A stretch of DNA of 64,000 nucleotides from Syncephalastrum monosporum B8922 (GCA_000697355.1 JNEN01001212.1:1-64000), one strand, 5' to 3'; shown: positions 10,825 to 20,433, counted from the first letter of the stretch. A program made the numbers and translations. The notes: a model not told the origin generated them from the sequence alone.

Positions 10825-12495
10825 CACTTGAGTCCCGAGTGGCCCGGCAGCGACAATCCCGAGCCAGACTTTAGCCTCGCTGTCATCGTCGTTCCGCATA
10901 TTGACCCAGGCTATGAGCGATACGGCCGGCGCAGCCAACTGCTCAACAAGATCATAGAGCTTACATGGCTGATCACGACGTTGGTGGCAGAGATCGCTAT
11001 CGCACAGACCGTTCCTCGGCGCGTCCATGGTCGACGATTGGCGAGCCGTGACCGTGCGGTTGTGATGCAACAGACCTGGGCTCGTGTCGACCCAGAGTCG
11101 CAGCAGCTGGACGAACGCCTGCACGATGCACTGCAGGACCTTGGCGACTTGAAGACCGAGTTCAAGAGTGAGCGGCGCCTTGCTCACGACAACCGCCCGG
11201 CTCCTGACGCCCCGCTCACCAACGCGACACGTCGAGCACTCGTCGCTGCCGGTGAAGCCAAAATGCGGCGATACGAGCGCGCTGCGGGACCGCCGCGATC
11301 AGAAGAAAGAGTGGCACAAGTGACGCGTCTCTGGAGGTCAAACTTCCCGGCGCTCCACATGCACATCGACCGGACCCAGGAGCAAGACTGGCGCGAGTGG
11401 GCGGTCACTCGACTGCAAGGCACCAGCTACCTTGCAGCAGCCATGAGGCACCTTGGTGCGCAGGCGCACCATCCTCTCTTCAACGCACTACGGCAGTACC
11501 GTCCACCCGGTGTGGATTCGCAAGACGAGAGCTGGCTCGAAGACGACGATCATCTGAACCGAGCCAAGGCCTTGTGGGGTGAGGACATGAGGCAGTATCT
11601 CGACCCCCAGTTCTACGGGCCGCAACAGCAACGAGAACGTGCCATCCGGCGCTGGGGGGACATTGACCCGGATCTCTACACGCCGCGAGCTGTACTGGAA
11701 GGTATGCGCATCCACTGCCCCGAGACGTCTCCAGCTCTTGTCCGTTGGCAGGACGGCAATCAGGTGCGCCTCCTGCATTACCACTTTCCGCGCGCCGCCA
11801 TCCAAGGTGAAGACTATGAGGAGAGACTGATGCACCTTCGGTTCCTGCAAGGCGGTCTCGGGCTCGACCGTTCGAACGGTGAAGAGGTCGTCCACGACGG
11901 CACACGGGTGATCGCCACACTTGGCCAACTCCAAGCATCGAGCGACGCGCAGCACTGGATGCGCGCCTGGCTGCGCGAACGGGAGCGACTCAACCCCGAG
12001 GGACCGGAGGAGCACCGAGGAGAGGTCGAGGCCGTTCTGGCAATGTTCGAGAATGTGCCTGCCAACCGGCTACGCAACGCCCCAGGAAATGCAGCCAAGG
12101 ATTCGGCATGGGACAAGTTTCGCGATGGGAATATTTTCCAGACCGATGCGCTCTGGTTGCTGCGAGCCTATTTGAATCAAGAGTTTCCTCAGGGCGGGCG
12201 TATTCACCTGGCACCCACGGATCAGCAATGGCTTATCGACAACCCGCATTGGGTGCCCGAAGGTTGCGTGTCCCTGAGGGACAGTTTTGGGGAGTTCCTG
12301 GAGGCTCATTTGCACCCCAAACGACCTTACTGGCAAGAAAAGCTCCGCAAACTTAGCCTCTCCGCCAAAGATTTTCCCAAGAACATTGCCTTTCTGCGCC
12401 CGGGCAGCGAATCGAGGAAGCTACGATTTCAGTACGGGCGAAGCAAACGGCAGTTCGTCGTTATGGATATCACTGCACTTCCTCAAGCTCCTTGA
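9523..12495 (+). CDS. Intronless 990-aa protein, possible GIY-YIG-like nuclease
   Basis: This is an uninterrupted 990-codon ORF starting at ATG 9523, preceded by an AT-rich leader. I do not recognise the family with certainty. Residues about 85-220 carry a motif series in the order expected of GIY-YIG endonucleases: a WILY strand (87-90), RYVGVVTGR (135-143), a basic/His segment ERHEE (147-151), then LMERIGIAFFG with a candidate catalytic Glu at 200, and VLNVQHGGY ending near 220. Spacing between the first two motifs is longer than usual. Residues 300-430 are well conserved in the inverted copy; residues 500-600 are charged and helical. No signal peptide or transmembrane segment is clear. It is visibly more GC-rich than its flanks and has no intron, unlike the conserved genes of the window. 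Reality as a coding gene is likely; the nuclease call is tentative. Confidence 0.7.
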   Translation: MQAQEINLNRIVNETIRARFIEFNNTLEHYTEDSTRFLFHEDIEDSAENLDRVRSIMETHTRVTDQQLQEVLNLRPATQENIDDTTWILYMRSWTIPPNTMSRLLAEWEDMHEFPETEGWLNLAREFDDEPMHLRYVGVVTGRAAIERHEEDCNQAYGILGRFLNGLQAIDQAAFDGARIYEFARRNTTETPTHVRELMERIGIAFFGVERVLNVQHGGYLNTYEPDIATIRVLQSYGAGFFGDFRRQALTDDNEYHRLPVASLQPWLDAIQQQCQTMHLPFTQDYREMIQDQGRPCLVHGHAVLVIVGCDITRAEFQHTRRYFGGGRAGTYTQTILARQEQQIEEGFAEYDRGDLALELFPFMNLFPWYKILDTIDAAVGQLSLYMTVVQPLVIATCSSITTSVAFANFVHARGLKEDRTPFLDYVGVPQLAYHLSPEWPGSDNPEPDFSLAVIVVPHIDPGYERYGRRSQLLNKIIELTWLITTLVAEIAIAQTVPRRVHGRRLASRDRAVVMQQTWARVDPESQQLDERLHDALQDLGDLKTEFKSERRLAHDNRPAPDAPLTNATRRALVAAGEAKMRRYERAAGPPRSEERVAQVTRLWRSNFPALHMHIDRTQEQDWREWAVTRLQGTSYLAAAMRHLGAQAHHPLFNALRQYRPPGVDSQDESWLEDDDHLNRAKALWGEDMRQYLDPQFYGPQQQRERAIRRWGDIDPDLYTPRAVLEGMRIHCPETSPALVRWQDGNQVRLLHYHFPRAAIQGEDYEERLMHLRFLQGGLGLDRSNGEEVVHDGTRVIATLGQLQASSDAQHWMRAWLRERERLNPEGPEEHRGEVEAVLAMFENVPANRLRNAPGNAAKDSAWDKFRDGNIFQTDALWLLRAYLNQEFPQGGRIHLAPTDQQWLIDNPHWVPEGCVSLRDSFGEFLEAHLHPKRPYWQEKLRKLSLSAKDFPKNIAFLRPGSESRKLRFQYGRSKRQFVVMDITALPQAP

Positions 12496-12654
12496 GCGTG
12501 TATTATTGCCTGCAGGTCTCTTTTCCCTTTTCTTCCCTTCCCTTCCCGCCCCCTCCTCATAGACCATACATATACTTTGAACATTTTGTTGTTTCAATTA
12601 AAATCAATACTCTCATCCACTGTATGTAACCGCGCAATATTATGAGTATTAATG

Positions 12655-13438
12655 CGAGTTGAGGAACGCCAACATAACCAAGAAACGGGATCCGGTCTTC
12701 CTTGAGGCCTCGCGCGTGTACAAAACTGGCAAAAGCGACCGACTCGGTAATTGACGAGTACGTGGCATCGATAGCGTCAAGAGTCTTGTACCATGGAAAC
12801 AGATTCCTAAATGGAAGCAGCTCAAGCGCAAAGGCACCACGGTTATAGTCGGCGAAGCCTTCCTCGATTTGCTGCTCTTGACGGGTCAAAATCGTTTGCG
12901 AGTAAGCCCCAGCACACCCACCGTCGAAAAAGCGACGCGTATGCTGGAGTCCCATTCGCGTAATTTGTTGCTCGTCATCATATTTTTGTAGTCCCTCTCA
13001 GAGAAGCACAGGAAGAAGGTACGGTCGGAGCAGACAACCACCCGCATGACCATGAACCAAACAGGGGCGGCCTTGGTCCTGGATCAATTTTCGATAATCC
13101 TGGGGGAGCAGTAAATTCATGGTCTGACACTGCTACTGGATAGCGTCGGGCCAAGGTTGGAGGTTGGCAACTGGGAGTCGAAGATACTCGTTGTCGTCGT
13201 TGAGAGCTTGACGACGGAAGTCACCGAAAAAGCCGGCTCCATACGATTGCAGGACTCGAATAGTGGGCGGGACGGAGACTGAGGACTTCCTCGAGCTGCT
13301 GATGTGTAATACGGGTATGAGTCTCCATGATGCTGCGAACGCCGTCAAGACTCTCGGGTGAGTCGAATCCTCGATATAATGCTCAAGACTGTTGTTGAAC
13401 TCGATAAAATGGACTCTAATTGTCTCATTGCTTGCATT
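12655..13438 (-). pseudogene. Deleted, frameshifted copy of the 990-aa ORF
   Basis: On the minus strand the start ATGCAAGC (13438) is followed by recognisable pieces of the left-arm gene: codons about 9-35, 50-76, 229-300 and 315-433. There is a 28-nt deletion after codon 3 and a 31-nt deletion between two GACTC words. A 456-nt deletion between GCCAC words (left-arm 9751 and 10207) removes residues 77-228, the whole GIY-YIG-like region. A CAG-to-TAG change sits near 13131. The part between about 12960 and 13060 is replaced by unrelated sequence. It cannot encode the full protein. It could still be transcribed and pair with the intact gene's RNA. Confidence 0.85.
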
Positions 13439-14130
13439 TTCTAATAATATATGTGGAAAGAGACGTTAGCATGACATATCGAGTAGTGCTTCTAAATTAT
13501 GGAAAAACGCGGGTATGTGGTCACCGCTGGGCATTTTTTTTTCTAAAAAATATCTGATCTCCTTCTGTTTCATAGATGGGTTATAATAAATTCGCCTCTC
13601 GAAATAATGAAAGTGGTGGTAGAGCTAACTGGTTCGTCGCTGTCTCGCAGTGCGTGACCCACTATGTAATTGCGTACCTTTTTTCTTTATGCATGAGACA
13701 TCCCAGCCAATTAGAATTCCCGCCGAATTTTCCTTGCAGTATGTACTCATAGTCTCTATATAAAGGCCATCATCGTAACGCTACCTTGGAGAGATCACCT
13801 TCTCGTTGATCAAGAAAGTATCCATCTTTATACATATGGTACGAAGGAATGCTGATTTCTTTATTCGTATTATTTTTAGAATGATACCCACTCTATGAAA
13901 TCAACTGTCTTTAACTACGCATGATCAAATGTGTAAAAAAGTCTTTTATGTACGGCACAGTTCTCTTCAGCTCTCTCCGGCGAATGACCACGGCAGCACC
14001 AGCTCGGATATGGAGCGCTTTCCAGCATCAAAAGTTGCTTCTCCGTGATAGGAATGCCGACAACACAGCAAAGAGCAGAACAGACCGAGACATATACTAC
14101 CGGACACTCATTCAGACCGAGAATAAGTGT
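12655..14130 (-). repeat. Right arm of large imperfect inverted repeat
   Basis: Read on the minus strand from about 14130 to 12655, this repeats the upstream flank and the 5' part of the 990-aa ORF. Homology stops at the sequence encoding VPQLA (left-arm position about 10,820). The flank (13440-14130) aligns with 8720-9522 through several shared words, so regulatory sequence was duplicated together with coding sequence. Confidence 0.85.
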
Positions 14131-14139
14131 AGACTGACA

Positions 14140-14984
14140 GATGGGGATGTGATAATGAAATAAGATTGGCAACAACAAAAGTAATTGAGGCTGTGACATT
14201 GAAAAAATCTAATTTAAGGTGATCAATCATGATAGTCTACAATCTATCTACTGTACAATAGGTGTCAGTCATGATAGATACAGTATCTAATAAGATAAAT
14301 ACAATGGAGAGTGTTTCGCATGAAAGTATGGGTATATACCGTACAAACAGGGATATAATAAAGTACCGAGACATATGAACGGTTTCGGATTGTCTGCAAA
14401 TAAGATAGTTTAATCGTGTATAGTGCATGTATAACATGTATTAAGCAACCGTGGATCCAATTACGACATAGTCATGATGAGGGCTCATTTGTCGAGGACA
14501 CGACTACTATAGAGATAATCCTATATCGCTCCGACGTTCTGCTTTGGGTGCATTTTTGAGATCTTATCTTATTTGACTCTTTGCCCCATTTTAACTTCTC
14601 TGGGTAATTCTTACCCACCTTTTTCACTCCAAGTCTACTTGAGTGCCTTTTTGAGATCATTGTCACAATATATTGGAAGGTAGTCCGGATTGCACGTGGC
14701 CGTAGGCTTCCTCTTGATCGTTTTTTCCGCAAGGGCCGGTATTTGTTTCATTTACAACATGCGATGATAGGTGGAATTGATGCGTACGGAACATAATCCA
14801 GGCCCCGCTAAACAGTCCGTTTCCCTGTCAATTCGGCTATTTGATCCTAATCGGATAGAGCAACTGGATTCTCTTTCACTTTTCTTTCGAGTCAAGTTCA
14901 TTCTCGCTACTCTTCTGTTGCCTCGCTCTACCCAACCTCTCTACTTTTTGCCTACCTGTCATTTCTTTTACTCGACTTACCAAG
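14140..14984. other. Intergenic, gene-free
   Basis: The stretch is AT-rich and has no supported gene between the inverted repeat and the gag-like gene. A pyrimidine-rich segment (14860-14960, containing TTCTTTCGAG and CTACCCAACCTCTCTAC) directly before 14985 is a plausible core promoter or leader for that gene. No LTR or primer site was recognised upstream. Confidence 0.4.
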
Positions 14985-16082
14985 ATGTCTCTTTCGACCC
15001 CCACCTCGCCTGCTGTCAGCACCGTTACCACCCCCAACCAAGCACAAGTCCCTCTGTTTTCCGGTTCTGTTCTGCCTCGGGCCAGCAAAGCCACCGAGGA
15101 CCCGGAGATGGGCGATGCCGCGCCTCTCCCCCCCAAGACTCGGGAGGATGACTCTGATGGTCACCACCCCACTTCCGTTCCGCAAATAGGCCAAACGCCT
15201 GCGGAAACTCTTGCTTTCCTTCAGGCCAAGACCAAGGAAGCAAGAGCAAACTTACAAATCTCCTTGGGTAGCCCCCAAAGTGAGTTCAAAAACGCTCAAA
15301 ATGAGTTCAAAAACGCTCAAAATGAGTACAAAAACGCTCAAAATGAGTACAAAAAGTGGAGCTCTCGTCTAGAGACGATGCAGCAACTAATGGATGAAGA
15401 AATATCCGAACAAAAAGAACCTGCTAAAGCAGAGACCCCGGGATTGAAGTTTGTCCCCGACAGTTTGCCTGTGTTTGTCCTAAGAGGTCAACCAGGTGTC
15501 AGAAAGCACCAAGCGGCTTATGATACGCCCGAACAATTTCTCGATGATTTTGAGATATCTGTCGAAGCGTACTTGGACATTGAATCCAACTGGCGCAGAC
15601 TGATTCCGTTGACGCACAATACAAAAGATCGCGTCATACTAAAAGATCTCCTGAAAGACGAAGATAAATCATGGGCGCAGTTCCGTAAGGACTTCTGTGA
15701 GCAGCATACGAACGTTTATCAAAAGCTACGCCTTTGGAGCGAGCACTGCAGGCTTCGCAAGAAGCCAGGCCAAACAATGCAGCAGTATATCAGACTGTAT
15801 CGCCAAAGTGCCGCACGCGCTGGTGTGCCTGACACTCCAAACCAAACCATGTTCTTCGTCTGCTCACTGGACGATGCGTGGCGAAAAGAAGCGTTCTGGA
15901 CAATGGGGATCCGTCTGGGTCCCAGATTGCCCCATAACTTTGCTGAAGCCTGTGAAATTCTTTTGGAGATGGTAAACGGAGGGGGAGGAGTCAGCCTTCC
16001 TGTTCAACAGTCCCAGCCGCCGAAGAGACCGCACGACAGCCAACACTCGGGCCCCTGCCAGCAGCGCCGCAGACTGAATTAA
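14985..16082 (+). CDS. Stand-alone gag-like protein, 365 aa
   Basis: This intact ORF begins MSLSTPTSP. The N-terminus (1-85) is Ser/Thr/Pro-rich. Residues about 95-130 form a heptad-repeat coiled coil built from KNAQNE units. Residues about 175-340 have the LTR-retrotransposon gag core pattern: AYDTPEQFLDDFE, then WAQFRKDFCEQH, LRKKPGQTMQQYIRLY, and a segment ending in FAEACEILLEM. The C-terminus is basic (QQRRRLN) and lacks a CCHC zinc knuckle. No protease, reverse transcriptase or integrase follows within 3 kb, and no LTRs were seen. It is either a truncated element or a domesticated gag gene. Its intact frame over 1.1 kb argues that it is recent or under selection. Confidence 0.65.
   Translation: MSLSTPTSPAVSTVTTPNQAQVPLFSGSVLPRASKATEDPEMGDAAPLPPKTREDDSDGHHPTSVPQIGQTPAETLAFLQAKTKEARANLQISLGSPQSEFKNAQNEFKNAQNEYKNAQNEYKKWSSRLETMQQLMDEEISEQKEPAKAETPGLKFVPDSLPVFVLRGQPGVRKHQAAYDTPEQFLDDFEISVEAYLDIESNWRRLIPLTHNTKDRVILKDLLKDEDKSWAQFRKDFCEQHTNVYQKLRLWSEHCRLRKKPGQTMQQYIRLYRQSAARAGVPDTPNQTMFFVCSLDDAWRKEAFWTMGIRLGPRLPHNFAEACEILLEMVNGGGGVSLPVQQSQPPKRPHDSQHSGPCQQRRRLN
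15284..15357 (+). repeat. 21-bp tandem repeat encoding heptads
   Basis: About 3.5 copies of a 21-bp unit (GAGTTCAAAAACGCTCAAAAT, with a TAC variant in the later copies) lie inside the gag-like ORF. Because 21 nt is seven codons, each unit adds one heptad, (F/Y)KNAQNE, to a coiled coil, and copy number can change without breaking the frame. Confidence 0.9.
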
Positions 16083-16359
16083 AGGCGCACCAAATCCCGC
16101 TTAGCCCCACTTTCATACTTGTACTTTCGTGTTTCCCTTTTATTTCTGAACTCATTCCATGAAGACTTGTCCACAAATACATGCTGCTAAAGCGGCTCAC
16201 TTGACGTCTATTTCATTACTTCACTCATCGTCGCTATAGTTGATCAGTCTATATACAAAAGTCACACATTATTCAAACCATGCCGTGTAAAGTTACAGGA
16301 ACCTCGATACCAAGGAGCGCAGTATTCAACAACCGCGCACCCAGCACCCAATGATATCG

Positions 16360-17393
16360 GTATGGCCGAAGAGTCGATATACGAGTGTCCCGAGATGCTG
16401 GAAGCTCGCCGCAAAGGCAGCATGCCTGTTATGGTTTCTCGCGTCACTGCCCGCACAAGCAACTTGCGCGTCGAAGATGGAGACTCCAAAGACCTTGACG
16501 ACGAAGCACATGGTCGGCTCTAATATATGCAAGCTCTTCGTTCATGCGCCGGCCTCTGCTGAACGACGTCGGCGTCTTATCACAGACGGTATACGGTACC
16601 CTACCCTATTTATTATATGGGTCCCAAAAGTCGCATTTTTGTTTCCAGGAACTTGCAAGTGTAAGTCTTGATTATGGTTACTCCTTGAATACATAAGAAC
16701 AAATACTAACGCTGAAGCATACCATTTAGAGATAACCTGGGTACATCAAAAGTATCGACCGACTATGGATATCTACGGAACACGTATCCAGAAAATGGTA
16801 AAGTCACCAAGACTTGCGCTTGGATTGAGGTAAAACAGCGCACGAGTGACCCTATTTTCCGGTCTTGTCCACAAGCACCTGGTGCAGGTCAAGTCCAGGA
16901 AGCGGGGCCATCAATGTTGGCCAATACGTTGGCCGCCAGTCTACCTGAGTAAGTGCTATCAGCTGACTGAGTATGCTTTTTTTTTTGCACTGATATACTG
17001 ACTTTTGACTTTTATACAGTCAAAATCATCGCGACGCTGAGCTTGTATCTCGTCGCGCACGCTTCCCAGTTGTCACCTCTCACGACCACTCACGACCTCT
17101 CACGACCTCTCACGACCTCTCACGACCTCTCACCCACCTCTCACCACCTCTCACCACATCTCGCCATCTCTCACCACCTCTCACCACCTCTCACCACCTC
17201 TCACCACCTCTCACCACCTCTCACCACCTCTCACCAACCTCTCACGACCTCTCACCACCTCCCACGACCACTCACCACCTCTCACCACCTCTGTCCACCT
17301 CTCACCACCTCTGTCCACCTCGGACCACCTCTGACCACCTCTTGCCACCTCTTGCCACCTCTTGCCACCTCTTGCCACCTCTCACCACTGTGA
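16360..17393 (+). CDS. Possible spliced gene running into minisatellite
   Basis: A protein-like frame starts at ATG 16360 (MAEESIYECPEMLEARRKG) and is open upstream to about 16187. It stops at 16522 unless spliced near 16511. A second open exon, about 16731-16948 (DNLGTSKVSTDYGYLR to ANTLAASLP), follows a good acceptor with a TACTAAC branch site just upstream, and ends at a GTAAGT donor. The intron 16949-17019 joins it to QNHRDAELVSRR, which then enters the 10-bp minisatellite. The middle junction is unresolved. I do not recognise the protein. It may be a gene interrupted by repeat expansion, or a relic. Confidence 0.35.
17071..17391. repeat. 10-bp minisatellite, TCTCACCACC type
   Basis: About 32 near-perfect tandem copies of a 10-nt unit (TCTCACCACC, with variants TCTCACGACC, TCTGTCCACC and TCTTGCCACC; a few units are 9 or 11 nt). 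Variants are grouped: TCACGACC units at the left end and TTGCCACC units at the right end, which shows local homogenisation. Ten is not a multiple of three, so each + frame reads the same 10-residue cycle (SPPLTTSHHL) offset in phase, and all three + frames are stop-free. Confidence 0.95.
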
Positions 17394-19517
17394 GGCTGCT
17401 CCGGGCTATCCCAGCTTCCCTTTTGGGGGAACTCGCCTTCCTTTTCCCCGCCAGAGTCAACCCAATCCGTCAGGTCGACCCAATCCTCTTTCTACCCGTA
17501 AGCCGCAAAGACAGACATCGCCTAATCAAATGACGTCTGCACTGGCTCTCGCCGTCCCCCCTCAGCCCCTGCCGCTGTGGATCTACTCCAGCCGTGACAC
17601 GCTCCCACTATCAGACTTGCCCCAAGCTCCAGCCTCAGCTGTCGGCACTTCTCGACGCTTTCTGCCACACTCGACCCAACCGCCCCGACATTCCCTTAAA
17701 CAACAACTCACCCCGCCACCCTCTTCGACGAAGAAGACCCTCTCTTCGACCTTTCCGCAGCTCTAGCGCTGTCTCCATCCTCCTCCCGGACATTGCTCCC
17801 ATCCCCAGCCCACTAATCATCCACTTAGTCCCATTTAACATGGGGTTTTAATGGAAATTCCTCCCACACCCGACCGCGAAGGAATTGCAAAATATCTACA
17901 CGGTCATTGCATCTCCATTGCCCCTTTTTAAATACATAATAAACATTTGAACTACATAATCAAGACCTTCCATGGGCTTACCAATGACTTTGGGGCAAAC
18001 CCATGTCGTTGGATCATGGTGCTTAAGAAGGTTTATGGAACCTCTGACCATAGGTGAGGGAATTACTGCACTCTATGATGCCTTGATAGGCGATTATAAC
18101 GACGCGCTTTTTTCAGCCTTGGCTAATCAAAACTCGGTACTACGACAAAAGACGTAAGTGCTGCCGATGGAGCACATTACGGGTGCGCGTGCAACTGAGA
18201 ACCGTTTGGGGGGGGGGGTTAAGTGATATAAAGACCAAGTTGATGAAAAAGAAAAAAAAAAGAAAGGAAGATTGACATGAGTATCTATGATAGATCGTCA
18301 CTTGGCAATTATGACGTCCTGTGGCAACATCATTTGTATTTAGTAAACATGAAAAAAAAAAAAAAAGAATCGGTTCTCGATGTACTGCAAAAAGTACTCG
18401 GTGCTCTTACGGGCAGTCAAATAGCAGAAGGGTTAGTCTTGTATTATGTTCAGTTTATGGATATACACAATCCATTACATGTTTAGATGCTGCGCTAGCT
18501 ATCGGATCAAAATGTCATATTATTGAAAATAGGATAGCTAACAGTTTCACTATATGGGACGTGCACCATCGTGTACGTCAGGATGACCAGGGTGTTGCTC
18601 ACTTTCTCCTCGCCTGTTTGGTCGAAAGTCGCGAGTTTGGGGTGCCTTGGTAAGTCATTTCGACGATCATCCATATCAGTCGTACTGAGAGTTTTACCTA
18701 GAGCAATGAAAGAGGTACTTGTACTGCGAATTCGACCGCAATTGATGCTTCTTTTTGAGAGCTCTGAATTCAGACGCGATCCCAAACTGACTTTTCGATA
18801 CTAAATCGTAAGACAAGTTAACCTAATGAAACGTACATCTTCAAGGTAGCTCGTATACCGCCTGGCAAAGATGATGGGTCACCTTGACACGATCATTAGC
18901 GTTTTTCGGAGGGTACTTTAGGTGGGAATACGACTTTGCTTCGTCACCTCGTCCCATGTCTTGCAATGCACCATCGAGACACACCAAAAGCGACAGGCCT
19001 CTGTATGTCAAAGGAATACGAGAAGGATGCTTCGAAGAGAGAAGATAGAAGAGAGACCAGGTTTTTTTTTGCAAATCAAAATGGATAAAAACGTATGCAC
19101 AGCTCCTTATGTATTCCGATAACCGCATGCGTACAAAAGACACACAGCTCCCAGTGACCAGGAGCGGAAGTAAAATGTCATACTGCCAAGGTATGCGACT
19201 GACAGCACTCAGATATCAATGAGACGAGAAGAATACTCTGCCGACGGACGAATAATAAGGGCTGTGAATCTAGGTCATGTTGCTGTGTTGGCATGACGAG
19301 ATACGAATACGCGAAAAAAAAATTCAAGACGAAGGCATGTCGTTTCTTTGATCCAGCCAGTCTGTGTCCGTGGTATCGTGATATCGTCGCATCGTCCTGT
19401 CAATATAATAACGTCGTGTTCGACAAATAGGTTGTCCGTAAAGTCTGCTGAGGTGAACAAGGACAAGAGTGGATTGTCTACAAACGGAGAGGGTGGTTTA
19501 TTGCGCAAAAGATGTAA
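17394..19517. other. Intergenic, no convincing gene
   Basis: After the minisatellite come proline-rich short ORFs on the + strand (to about 17850), AT-rich sequence, a G run (18209-18217) and A runs (18249, 18353). Short ORFs at 17972-18157, 18321-18653 and on the minus strand 19143-18841 lack domains. I see no RNA gene. Confidence 0.4.
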
Positions 19518-19930
19518 TTATTGGTTGGTTTGGTCCTTGTACTGCTTCGCCCACTAGAGAGAACACGATACAAATGAGCAAGTCGGCCTAATAACAGTTT
19601 GTTCGCATAGTATTACCATCATGGAGGGGATCCAGCGCTTGGGTTGTTGATAACGTTGCTCCTTCTCAGCAGAGACGTTCCAGACGAGAGCAAGAGTAGC
19701 GGCCATGCCGAGAGCAGCAACGGCCGTGTTGGCCTTCCAGTTCTTGGGCTGCGCCCACCAACCACCAGCAGGGGACCTACATCATTGCAAAAATGAGTCC
19801 AATTGAATCAGGTAATTGCGAGTGCTGTACGTACCAGACTTCTTTAGGGTAAGGATAACGGCTGACGGCACCCTATATGTAAAGTGTTATACAAGAGAGC
19901 ACGCGAAGAACAAGACGAGGATCGTACCAT
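19518..19930 (-). CDS. Conserved small single-TM, mitochondrial-type protein (78 aa)
   Basis: Reconstructed by splicing: complement of 19928-19930 (the ATG alone), 19835-19872, 19617-19776 and 19518-19553. All introns are GT-AG and the frame closes. The protein starts MGAVSRYPYPKEVWSPAGGW, continues WWAQPKNWKANTAV, has one hydrophobic helix (about residues 34-52) and ends RWIPSMMWAKQYKDQTNQ. The SPAGGWW/PKNWK pattern and size resemble a family of small fungal inner-mitochondrial-membrane proteins, but I cannot name the subunit with confidence. Exon 1 holds only the start codon, which is why no long ORF marks the gene. It is transcribed away from the LAMTOR4-like gene. Confidence 0.8.
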
Positions 19931-20433
19931 GTTGCTTGTGTTGATTTAAAGATGTGTATGTACCGGGCCGCTTATCCACAGTTTCGTTTGGTTTGTGTCG
20001 CTGTGACTGCCAAATCAACAGGCTGGCACTTTTGAAATTGCCCTTGAACAGATACAGACATTAGAGCCGCATTAACTCTTCGTCTTACGCGATATACATA
20101 TTCATCATCATTCCCTGTCAAGAGACTTACCTGTTCTATTTAGGATGCTTTGGTGGAGCACGTAGATCGATGCAAAATATGACCTTGTTGACTTTTGACT
20201 GATCAACGAATAAGGACAGCGTAAGAACAAAAATTCAGTAATGTCAGCCCTCACTAGATTACCACGCGTCCGTCCGCTCTGAGGCAATGTATGAATTGTG
20301 GAGTGTTACTTTAAACGAGAGTACGTTAATGCGTCCTGTACGTTGGAGAGATAAAAAATGCGTGTGGAAATGGAGGGCAGCTATCTCGGCAAAAATTGGG
20401 TTACAGTACCGGCGATTTTTCTATCCTTTCACC
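19931..20433. promoter_or_regulatory. Divergent promoter region
   Basis: About 500 bp separate the start codons of the 78-aa gene (minus) and the LAMTOR4-like gene (plus), so both promoters must lie here. I see no strong TATA box or repeated motif. Confidence 0.5.
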
